Under the pieces are notes generated by a model. The model was not told where the DNA came from and searched no databases. It saw nothing but the letters and a program-made list of their open reading frames with translations. A DNA stretch of 64,000 bases from contig NZ_VCQV01000022.1 of NCBI RefSeq assembly GCF_007845645.1, positions 27,729 to 91,728 on the forward strand, written 5' to 3'. This DNA is from Leekyejoonella antrihumi. Its GTDB lineage: Bacteria; Actinomycetota; Actinomycetes; Actinomycetales; Dermatophilaceae. This document shows, piece by piece, positions 57,315 to 64,000 of this stretch; the stretch's first letter is position 1; the number at the start of each line of letters is the position of its first letter. A program made the position numbers and the translations under genes.

Positions 57315-57348
57315 TTGATCACACTCGGGACGAGGCTAGCCTACTCGG
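57315..57348 (+). promoter_or_regulatory. Leaderless promoter with both boxes
   Basis: TTGATC (57315-57320), 16 bp, TAGCCT (57337-57342), six bases, then GTG 57349. Confidence 0.55.
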
Positions 57349-57762
57349 GTGACTCATGAACCCACCGCGCAGGGGCCGGGCGGCGATCGGCTGCGGTGGA
57401 TGCCCGTCGCCGTATGGATGGCTGCACAGACCGTGCTGCTCGTGCTGCTGACCGGGTGGTTGGCCGCCGATCAGCTCGCCGGCCACACGGGTGCCGGCGA
57501 CGGTCGCGGTATCGGTGTGATCGTGGTCGCGCTGTGCTGTGCCGTCGCGGCGGGCGCGCTTGCGTGGGCCCTGTTGACCAGACGCACGCTTGCCAAAACT
57601 CCGACGCTGCTGTGGCACGTCATGCTCCTGCTGATCGGGCTGTCCTTGACCACCTCCGGTGCCGGTGCGCTCGGGGTGGTCCTGCTGGTCGTCGCCGTTC
57701 TGGGGTTTCTGGCCGGGCTGCGGTTGCCAAAGCTGGACCTGGACCACGACGACGACGCCTGA
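57349..57762 (+). CDS. Small membrane protein, four predicted helices
   Basis: A 137-residue protein with hydrophobic segments at about 18-40, 54-76, 85-103 and 105-123, and an acidic His/Asp C-terminus (KLDLDHDDDA). I do not recognise a family. GTG 57349 is supported by a well-formed promoter that would start transcription on the start codon. It is convergent with the lipoprotein gene, with six bases between their ends. Confidence 0.65.
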   Translation: MTHEPTAQGPGGDRLRWMPVAVWMAAQTVLLVLLTGWLAADQLAGHTGAGDGRGIGVIVVALCCAVAAGALAWALLTRRTLAKTPTLLWHVMLLLIGLSLTTSGAGALGVVLLVVAVLGFLAGLRLPKLDLDHDDDA

Positions 57763-57768
57763 CCCGCG

Positions 57769-58641
57769 TCACATGCGCTGAACGAGCAGCTGGAGCAGCA
57801 GGGGCATGATCTGCTCGCGGAAGATCTTCTTCGAGCCGTTGTAGTCGTCGTTGGGGTCCAGACCGTAGAACCCGGACGGGTCGAGCTCGACCTTCATCGC
57901 GGTCTTGCCGTTGCCGACGATGGCCTCGGCATTTCCGAACGAGTGGGTGTAGCGCTCGGTGCCGAAGGAGCCGTCCTTGTAGTAGAAGACGTTGCTGGTG
58001 TCCTTCAGTTTCTTGGTGGTCTGGCGGTCGATCTTGCGGTAGTCGTCGAAGTCGCTGAGCAGGTCTTGCTGCTTGCCGACGTCCTCGATGGTGACGGTGA
58101 CCTTGGAGGTCAGGGAGTCATCCGAAGGCATTTTGACCATGATGTCGCAGGTCGCGTTGTGCGCGGTCAGCGAGTCGGTGGTGTAGTCCTTGGCGGGCAG
58201 GCAGTTGCGGATCGCGATGGACTCGGCGTCCGGGAAGACCTGCTTGAGTTCTTTGATACTGAACAGGTTTTGGGCGTCGGGCCACTCGGTGTTGGGAATC
58301 TTGCCGTGGTTGTCCGCGTTGGCCGGGTCGGGTGCGAGGAGTGGCAGGGTGGTGTCGGGGACGGCTTTGCGGCCCGCTGTGTTGGCCACGACTGTGCCGG
58401 CCAAGTCACCGGGGGACGGTGCGGCCTTGGGGAAGCTTGGGGTGGTGTGCTTCGACGCCCCGCCGGAGTCACCGCCACCGCTGGGGGTGTCGCCGCCGGC
58501 GCTCGGTGCGGTGTCCGAACTGGTCGGGCCGGTGCCACCGGTCGGGGCGCCGACCACGGTCACGTTGTTCTGGCAGGCGGCCAGCCCCAGGATGCTGGTC
58601 AGTGCGAGTGCGGACACACCCGCGCGAGTGCCGGTCTTCAT
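57769..58641 (-). CDS. Secreted lipoprotein, DUF3558-like, paralogue 1
   Basis: A 290-residue lipoprotein: signal peptide MKTGTRAGVSALALTSILGL with lipobox LAAC (Cys23), a Gly/Ser/Thr/Pro-rich linker (~30-75), then a domain with NTEWPDAQNLFSIKELKQVF, RNCLPAKDY and CDIMVKMPSDD and a C-terminal helix EQIMPLLLQLLVQ. The two cysteines after the WPDA motif may form a disulfide. AAGGGAG precedes ATG 58641. It shares WPDA and the end helix with the next two genes, so the three are diverged duplicates. The function is unknown. Confidence 0.7.
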   Translation of the reverse strand: MKTGTRAGVSALALTSILGLAACQNNVTVVGAPTGGTGPTSSDTAPSAGGDTPSGGGDSGGASKHTTPSFPKAAPSPGDLAGTVVANTAGRKAVPDTTLPLLAPDPANADNHGKIPNTEWPDAQNLFSIKELKQVFPDAESIAIRNCLPAKDYTTDSLTAHNATCDIMVKMPSDDSLTSKVTVTIEDVGKQQDLLSDFDDYRKIDRQTTKKLKDTSNVFYYKDGSFGTERYTHSFGNAEAIVGNGKTAMKVELDPSGFYGLDPNDDYNGSKKIFREQIMPLLLQLLVQRM

Positions 58642-58728
58642 GTTTCTTGCTCCCTTGTGTCTTTCCCAGGCGAGCGCCCGTGTCACTGGTACTGACTCAG
58701 TGATGCGCCGGCTGGTTCCATCCGATGC

Positions 58729-59493
58729 TCATGATCCGTGCATCTTCGCCGCGAGGAGTCGGACCAGCTCGGGCACGATCACTTGTCGGTACTGCTGACG
58801 CGAGGCGAGGTAACTGCTCTTCAAGGTGGTGAAGCCGACGCCGCTGAACCAGATCTCACCGGTGACGGCGCCCTTCGCCAGCAGCACTCGTGTGGTCGTC
58901 CCGTCCGTATAGCTGGACACCGCGCCGAGTGACCCGTTCTTGAAGAAGGTGTAGAGGCCGGGGCGCTTCTCGGCGCGGGCGCGCTCCTGGGCAAGCTCGG
59001 CGTTCCACGCTCGCCCGATGGTGTCGGCCGTGCCGAAGTCACGCACGTCGACCACGAGGCGGCTCCGGTCGTCGTTCGGTTCGCCGGGGATTCGTAGGGT
59101 CAGCGTGCAGATCTCGTGGTGGGCACTGGTGCCGCCCTTGGCGACGGGGATCTGCTGGCAGTCCCCGGCGCTCACACCGGTCAGTCCGGGCAGGGCCTGG
59201 GCCAGCTCGGCCTTCGTGAACACCACGGCGGCGTCCGGCCAGGTGTCGTCCATGACCTTCTTTCCCGTGGGGTCGACCTTCACATGGAAGGTGTTCGACG
59301 GCTTGATGATCACGTGCGGGGTGGGCGTGATGGCACCGGGTGGCGCGGCCGGTGGGGAGTAGGTGTCTTGGGTGCGGATCGGAGCAGCGGTCGACGCCGG
59401 CGTCGTCGGGCCCGTGGACGCGGCATACGCGGGCGCGATCGTCATGGCGAGGCAGGCGCAGACGACCGCTGCGGTCAACCGTGCACGAATCAC
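58729..59493 (-). CDS. Secreted protein, paralogue 2 of the WPDA family
   Basis: A 254-residue protein with a Sec signal peptide (RLTAAVVCACLAMTIAPAYA) but no lipobox, a Thr/Pro linker, then DDTWPDAAVVFTKAELAQAL, GDCQQIPVAKG and CTLTLRIPGEPNDD. Its layout parallels paralogue 1 closely, including the position of the Cys pair and the end helix (VIVPELVRLLAAKM). GTG 59493 has GGAGG upstream and overlaps the stop of paralogue 3 (GTGA). Confidence 0.65.
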   Translation of the reverse strand: MIRARLTAAVVCACLAMTIAPAYAASTGPTTPASTAAPIRTQDTYSPPAAPPGAITPTPHVIIKPSNTFHVKVDPTGKKVMDDTWPDAAVVFTKAELAQALPGLTGVSAGDCQQIPVAKGGTSAHHEICTLTLRIPGEPNDDRSRLVVDVRDFGTADTIGRAWNAELAQERARAEKRPGLYTFFKNGSLGAVSSYTDGTTTRVLLAKGAVTGEIWFSGVGFTTLKSSYLASRQQYRQVIVPELVRLLAAKMHGS

Positions 59494-59939
59494 GCGTACC
59501 TCCGGGGCAGGTGAGCGGAGATGCCCTCCGCGATCAGTGGGAAGACCTGAGTTTTCAGCACGTTCTGGGCATCCACCGGGTTGGTGGCCAGGGAGTAGAA
59601 CGCCCCGAACGAGAGGTCGATCCAACCGGCCATGTCGCCGTTGGAGATGAGGATCGAGGTGACGACCTCCGAGGCGTCCGGCCACTGGTCGGACGGCACG
59701 TTCGGGTCGCCCTTGTCGGGCAGGTGGAACGTCCAGGTCGCCGTCTTGGTGTTGCTCTGTCGGCCCTTGCTGTTCGGCATGACCGAGGCCTGGACCAGGC
59801 CGGACGCCGCAGGGTCCGGAGACCACGACAGGTGGGGCTGCGGGGCGCCGGAGCCCTGGCTGCCGCCGCCACAGCCGGTGATGGCGACCGTGAGGACGGC
59901 GGCCGCAGCGATCAGACCGGTCGGTCGTACGGCGTGCAT
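59490..59939 (-). CDS. Secreted lipoprotein, short paralogue 3 of the WPDA family
   Basis: A 149-residue lipoprotein: MHAVRPTGLIAAAAVLTVAI followed by lipobox ITGC (Cys23), a linker, SDQWPDASEVVTSILISNGD and the end helix LKTQVFPLIAEGISAHL. It lacks the Cys pair of the other two. ATG 59939 follows GGAGGGG. It is the first gene of the two-gene unit with paralogue 2. Confidence 0.65.
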   Translation of the reverse strand: MHAVRPTGLIAAAAVLTVAITGCGGGSQGSGAPQPHLSWSPDPAASGLVQASVMPNSKGRQSNTKTATWTFHLPDKGDPNVPSDQWPDASEVVTSILISNGDMAGWIDLSFGAFYSLATNPVDAQNVLKTQVFPLIAEGISAHLPRRYA

Positions 59940-60013
59940 GCGGTGCCCCTCCATTGCTTCGCGATGTCGTCGTTCGCGTCATTCATCTGCCTGGCGAACC
60001 CAGTATGCCTCGA

Positions 60014-60048
60014 CCGCCGCACGGGTCGGCGCAGCGTCCGTGCGGCGG
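60014..60048. terminator. Hairpin after pyc
   Basis: CCGCCGCACGG (60014-60024) and CCGTGCGGCGG (60038-60048) are perfect 11-bp complements with a 13-nt loop, 26 bp past the pyc stop. It is a likely terminator. Confidence 0.65.
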
Positions 60049-60073
60049 GCGCTCGGGTGCCGGGTCGGTGCTG

Positions 60074-63000
60074 TTACGCGGGGCCGATCACCAGGAGCAG
60101 ATCGCCCCCTTCGACCTGGGCCTGCCCGGTCACCGTGATCCGCTGGACGGTGCCGGTCGTGGGCGCGGTGATGGCCGCCTCCATCTTCATGGCCTCGATC
60201 GTGCCGACCTGGGCACCTTCCTCGACGGTGTCACCCTCGCCGACGCTCAGGGTCACCATGCCGGCAAACGGGGCGGCCACCTGCCCCGGCTTGGCGGTGT
60301 CGGCCTTTTCCACCTGTCGCGTCTGGACCGCGATCGACCTGTCCCTGACCTGCACGGGACGCAGCTGGCCGTTGACCGTGCACATGACGGTGCGCATGCC
60401 GCGCTCGTCCGCGTCACTGATGGACTGCACCGCGAGGAGCAGCCGCTTGCCCTGCTGGAGGTCGATCTCGTGCTCCCGGTCGGGAACCAGGCCATGCAGG
60501 AAGTCCGTCGTCGACAGGATCGACAGGTCCGAATAGAGCTCCTGGGACCGCTCGAAGTCCTCCGTCGGGCCCGGGAAGAGCAGGCGGTTCAGCGTGCGCC
60601 GGGGATCACGCTCCAGCGACTGCTCGTCCTCCTTCGAGAGCTCCGCATCGATCGGGGTGATCGTGCGTCCCTTCAGGGCCTTGGCCCGGAAGGGTTCGGG
60701 CCAGCCACCCGGGGGCTCTCCGAGATCTCCGGCGAGGAAGCCGATCACCGACGACGGAATGTCGAACTTCTCCGGGTGCGCCTCGAACTCGGTGGGGTTT
60801 GCGTCGGCGCCGACGAGGGCGAGCGCCAGGTCACCGACCACCTTCGAGCTCGGTGTCACCTTGACCAGGTTTCCGAGGATCCGGTTCGCCGCGGCATACA
60901 TGTCCTCGATCGCCTCGAACCGGTCGCCGAGACCCAGCGCGATCGCCTGCTGGCGCAGGTTGGACAGCTGGCCACCGGGGATCTCGTGCCGATAGACCCG
61001 CCCGGTGGGGGAGACCAGGCCCGACTCGAACGGGCGGTAGAGGGCGCGGACCGACTCCCAGTAGGGCTCGAGGTCACCGACCGCCGCCAGATCAAGACCG
61101 GTCGCCCGGTCCGTGGCATCCGTGGCGGCCACGAGGGCGGACATGGAGGGTTGACTCGTCGTGCCCGACATGGGGGCGCTGGCCACGTCTACGGCATCCA
61201 CACCGGCGTTGATGGCCGACAAGAGGGTGGCCAGCTGGCCACCCGCGGTGTCATGGGTGTGCAGGTGCACGGGCAGCTCGAAGCGCGCCCGCAGCGCCGT
61301 GACGAGGGTTGCCGCGGCCGGCGCGCGCAGCAGGCCGGCCATGTCCTTGATGGCGATGACGTGCGCGCCCGCGTCGACGATCTGCTCGGCCAGCCGCAGG
61401 TAGTAGTCGAGCGTGTAGAGCCGCTCTGCCGGGCTGGACAGGTCGCCGGTGTAGCACAGCGCCACCTCCGCGACCGCCGTGCCGGTCTCGCGCACGGCGG
61501 AGATCGCCGGGCGCATCTGGCCGACGTCGTTCAGCGCGTCGAAGATGCGGAAGACGTCCACGCCGGTGGTGGCCGCCTCCCGGACGAACGCGTCGGTCAC
61601 CTTGGTGGGGTAGGGCGTGTAGCCGACCGTGTTGCGCCCGCGGAGCAGCATCTGGATCGGCAGGTTCGGCATTGCCTCTCGCAGGAGCGCGAGGCGCTCC
61701 CAGGGGTCCTCGGAGAGGAAGCGCAGCGCCACGTCATAGGTGGCGCCGCCCCAGGCCTCCACGCTCCACAGCTGTGGAGTCATCCGTGCGACGTAGGGCG
61801 CGACGTGCAGCAGGTTGCGGGTTCGCACCCGGGTGGCCAGCAGTGACTGGTGGGCGTCCCGGAAGGTGGTGTCCGTCACGGCAACCGCGGTCTGCTGGCG
61901 CAGGGCCCGCGCGAACCCGTCCGGTCCGATGCGAAGCAGCGTGTCTCGAGGGCCTGCCGGCACCGGCCCGGTGATGTCGATGTCCGGGAGCTTGTCCGGG
62001 GCGGGCACCCGGTCGGGAGCCGGACCGTGCGGCTGGTTGACGGTGACATCGGCCAGGTAGTTCAGCAGCCGGGTGCTGCGGTCGCCAGGAACCCGCGCGT
62101 TGAGCAGGTCGGGGTGCTGCTCGATGAAGGACGTGGTGACCCGGCCCGCGATGAAGTCCGGCTCCTCGAGCAGCGACTGCAGGAAGGGGATGTTGGTGCT
62201 GACACCGCGCACCCGGAACTCGGCGAGCGCACGGCGGGCCCGCTGGACCGCCATGGTCAGGTCGCGGCCGCGACAGGTCAGCTTGACCAGCATCGAGTCG
62301 AAGTGCGGGCTGACGATCGCGCCGACGAAGGTGGTGCCGCCGTCGAGTCGCACACCGGCGCCACCGGCCGAGCGGTATGCCGTGATCTGTCCGGTATCCG
62401 GGCGGAACCCGTTGGCGGGGTCCTCGGTGGTGATTCGACACTGCAGGGCCGCCCCATGCAGTTGGACCGCGTCCTGGTCCAGACCGAGGTCGTCGAGGGA
62501 CTCGCCCGAGGCGATGCGCAGCTGAGAGGACACCAGGTCGATCTCGGTGACCTCTTCGGTCACGGTGTGCTCCACCTGGATCCGCGGGTTCATCTCGATG
62601 AAGACGTAGCGTCCGGCGGGGTCCAGGAGGAACTCGACGGTTCCCGCGTTGACGTAGCCGATCTCCCGGGCGAAGGCCACCGCATCCGCGCACATGCGCG
62701 CTCGCAGGTCGGGGTCGAGGTGGGGAGCCGGGGCCATCTCGACGACCTTCTGGTGACGTCGCTGGACCGAGCAGTCGCGCTCGTAGAGGTGGATGACGTG
62801 GCCGCCGGCGTCCGCCAGGACCTGGACCTCGATGTGCCGCGGGTCGACCACGGCCTCCTCGATGAAACAGGTGGCATCGCCGAAGGCCGACTCGGCCTCG
62901 CGCATGGCGGCCTCGACCGACTCACGCAGCCGGTCCGGTGTCTCGACCCGGCGCATACCGCGACCGCCGCCGCCGGCGACCGCCTTGACGAATACCGGGT

Positions 63001-63457
63001 AGCCGATCTGCTCGGCGCCGCCGACCAGTGTGTCGATGTCGTCGCTCGGCGGAATGCTGCGCAGCGTGGGCAGGCCTGCGCGCTTGGCCGCCTCGATCGC
63101 GTGCGCCTTGTTCCCGGTGAGATGCAGCACCGAAGACGGAGGCCCCACGAACGCGATCCCTGCCTGCGCGCACGCCTCGGCAAGAGCCGGGTTCTCCGAA
63201 AGGAACCCATAGCCGGGATAGACGGCGTCGGCGCCACATTCCTGCGCCACCCGGACGATCTCGGACGGGTCGAGGTAGGCCCGCACGGGGTGACCGAGAT
63301 CACCGATCTGGTAGGCCTCGTCGGCTTTCATGCGGTGTTCGCTGGCACGGTCCTCGAAGGGGAAGACCGCCACTGTTGTTGCGCCCAGCTCGGTGGCTGC
63401 GCGAAATGCTCGGACCGCGATCTCACCACGGTTTGCGACCAGGACCTTCTGAAACAC
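60074..63457 (-). CDS. pyc: Pyruvate carboxylase
   Basis: An 1127-residue single-chain enzyme that makes oxaloacetate from pyruvate, bicarbonate and ATP. Order: biotin carboxylase (~1-450; KVLVANRGEIAVRAFRAATE, FVKAVAGGGGRGMRRVE, FIEMNPRIQVEHTVTE), carboxyltransferase (~530-800; DTTFRDAHQSLLATRVRTRN, HTHDTAGGQLATLLSAINAG), then the biotin carrier with EAMKMEAAITAP near residue 1090. All key residues are intact. AGAGGAG precedes GTG 63457. Confidence 0.97.
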   Translation of the reverse strand: MFQKVLVANRGEIAVRAFRAATELGATTVAVFPFEDRASEHRMKADEAYQIGDLGHPVRAYLDPSEIVRVAQECGADAVYPGYGFLSENPALAEACAQAGIAFVGPPSSVLHLTGNKAHAIEAAKRAGLPTLRSIPPSDDIDTLVGGAEQIGYPVFVKAVAGGGGRGMRRVETPDRLRESVEAAMREAESAFGDATCFIEEAVVDPRHIEVQVLADAGGHVIHLYERDCSVQRRHQKVVEMAPAPHLDPDLRARMCADAVAFAREIGYVNAGTVEFLLDPAGRYVFIEMNPRIQVEHTVTEEVTEIDLVSSQLRIASGESLDDLGLDQDAVQLHGAALQCRITTEDPANGFRPDTGQITAYRSAGGAGVRLDGGTTFVGAIVSPHFDSMLVKLTCRGRDLTMAVQRARRALAEFRVRGVSTNIPFLQSLLEEPDFIAGRVTTSFIEQHPDLLNARVPGDRSTRLLNYLADVTVNQPHGPAPDRVPAPDKLPDIDITGPVPAGPRDTLLRIGPDGFARALRQQTAVAVTDTTFRDAHQSLLATRVRTRNLLHVAPYVARMTPQLWSVEAWGGATYDVALRFLSEDPWERLALLREAMPNLPIQMLLRGRNTVGYTPYPTKVTDAFVREAATTGVDVFRIFDALNDVGQMRPAISAVRETGTAVAEVALCYTGDLSSPAERLYTLDYYLRLAEQIVDAGAHVIAIKDMAGLLRAPAAATLVTALRARFELPVHLHTHDTAGGQLATLLSAINAGVDAVDVASAPMSGTTSQPSMSALVAATDATDRATGLDLAAVGDLEPYWESVRALYRPFESGLVSPTGRVYRHEIPGGQLSNLRQQAIALGLGDRFEAIEDMYAAANRILGNLVKVTPSSKVVGDLALALVGADANPTEFEAHPEKFDIPSSVIGFLAGDLGEPPGGWPEPFRAKALKGRTITPIDAELSKEDEQSLERDPRRTLNRLLFPGPTEDFERSQELYSDLSILSTTDFLHGLVPDREHEIDLQQGKRLLLAVQSISDADERGMRTVMCTVNGQLRPVQVRDRSIAVQTRQVEKADTAKPGQVAAPFAGMVTLSVGEGDTVEEGAQVGTIEAMKMEAAITAPTTGTVQRITVTGQAQVEGGDLLLVIGPA

Positions 63458-63732
63458 TGCCGGCTCCTCTCACCGTGCGTCTGCCGCAACGACCCTATGC
63501 GAGAAGTCCAGATGATGAGCGGGAGTGCCCGACCTGTGAAATCAACGAGATGAGGATTGAGGCAGGACCCGCAGGGTGTCCGTCCGGGGACCGTGCGCAC
63601 CTCGCAAGTGCTCGACGCAACACGGCAAATGCCATAGGTTGACGCTCCGGTGGCCGTACGGCGCCAGTGACCGGGCCAGACGCACCATACGTTGACGCTT
63701 TGGTGGACCCGTGGTGTGCCCGCGGTCGCCGC
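63458..63732. other. Spacer with a direct repeat, upstream of pyc
   Basis: CCATAGGTTGACGCTCCGGT (63632-63651) recurs imperfectly as CCATACGTTGACGCTTTGGT (63685-63704), 53 bp apart. Each contains TTGACGCT. No convincing gene is seen here. Confidence 0.4.
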
Positions 63733-63867
63733 CAGCCGGCCTCCGCCCGGAAATTCATAGGGCGCCTCGGTGATCCGGCCGCCTGCCGAGCGCACCGCCT
63801 CGACGGTGGATTCGAGGTCAGCCGAGTAGACGATGACCGAGGGCAGACCGGAACCCGCGGCGCGATG
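63733..63867 (-). pseudogene. VOC-family (glyoxalase-like) gene fragment broken by an IS
   Basis: One minus-strand frame reads GLPSVIVYSADLESTVEAVR then SAGGRITEAPYEFPGG, a C-terminal betaalphabeta unit of the VOC (glyoxalase/dioxygenase) fold. Upstream it runs into the terminal region of an IS element, and downstream the frame loses resemblance after PGGGRL. The rest of the gene should lie beyond the IS, outside the window. Confidence 0.55.
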
Positions 63868-63868
63868 C

Positions 63869-64000
63869 GGGTTACTAAGAGGTTCCGCGGATAGGTCATG
63901 GTCGGCGGGTTGGTCGAGTGTCCCAGCGGTGGGTGGTCCAGGCGGTCCGGATCAGGCGCCGGGTGATGATGATGGCGTTGGCCAAGGCGATCAGAGAGTC
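63869..64000 (-). mobile_element. End of an IS5-like insertion sequence
   Basis: GGGTTACTAAGAGGTT (63869-63884) resembles the tip sequence of IS5-family (IS427-group) elements and lies 27 bp past a transposase stop. The element continues off the window edge. Confidence 0.55.
63896..64000 (-). CDS. Transposase C-terminus (IS5-like family), partial
   Basis: The minus-strand frame from the window edge reads DSLIALANAIIITRRLIRTA followed by WTTHRWDTRPTRRP and a stop. 'ANA.I..RRLI..AW..YRWD.RP.RRP' is the usual tail of two-frame IS5-type transposases in actinobacteria. Only 34 residues are visible, so the DDE motif cannot be checked. Confidence 0.6.
   Translation of the reverse strand, partial: DSLIALANAIIITRRLIRTAWTTHRWDTRPTRRP

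Overview
The window is chromosomal DNA of a high-GC actinobacterium. It carries whiB2 and whiB1, mtrA-mtrB-lpqB, mycothione reductase, F420 genes, DUF3499, DUF5719, a large NAD-glutamate dehydrogenase and single-chain pyruvate carboxylase. The order (fbiB-fbiA-whiB2 ... DUF3499-manB-trm112-SIS ... ahcY ... mtrA-mtrB-lpqB-comF-hpf-secA ... Rv3235-like ... WS/DGAT-like ... pdtaS-whiB1) matches, from memory, the Mycobacterium tuberculosis Rv3219-Rv3265 backbone. A D-aspartate ligase next to an aspartate racemase suggests a peptidoglycan cross-bridge containing a D-amino acid, which points to Micrococcales (Dermacoccaceae or Intrasporangiaceae-like). That placement is inference.

Layout. 1-5150: tail of an esterase, then a surface-glycan block (methyltransferase/kinase-like protein, GT2, polysialyltransferase-like protein, degenerate methyltransferase). 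5143-10354: AlkA-type glycosylase, Asp racemase plus D-Asp ligase, cofE/cofD. 10478-15637: whiB2, giant membrane GT2, DUF5719. 15772-20325: SDR, degenerate zincin, DUF3499, manB, trm112, SIS protein. 20407-24201: TDO, mycothione reductase, CDF transporter, DinB. 24397-35119: ahcY, a VIT1/MbfA-like transporter where tmk sits in mycobacteria, mtrAB-lpqB, comF, hpf, a NarL-type regulator and an AlkZ-like glycosylase. 35167-39835: triple GNAT and secA. 39836-47301: a relic LuxR fragment, a secreted peptidoglycan-binding protein, Rv3235/LysM proteins, a BldC-like HTH, and a SAF/CpaE-like/WS-DGAT-like/DUF6912 operon. 47484-56832: pruA, DUF2505, gdh, pdtaS. 56875-63457: whiB1, three related secreted proteins, pyruvate carboxylase. 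63733-64000: a VOC gene broken by an IS5-like insertion.

Two signals run through the window. (1) At least five copies of a roughly 45-55 bp imperfect palindrome start 0-3 nt after a TGA, with arms CCCCAC(G/A)AAGT and ACTT(C/T)GCGGGG and compensatory arm changes. Four copies follow the TGA stop codon of a gene; one has become part of the LpqB N-terminus and one lies inside a glycosyltransferase frame. One copy separates the D-Asp ligase from the racemase and is flanked by a 9-bp duplication. I do not recognise this family. (2) Many genes lack a Shine-Dalgarno sequence but have TANNNT exactly 6-7 nt before an ATG/GTG, the pattern of leaderless transcripts. In three cases the TAG stop of the upstream gene supplies the first three bases of that -10 hexamer.
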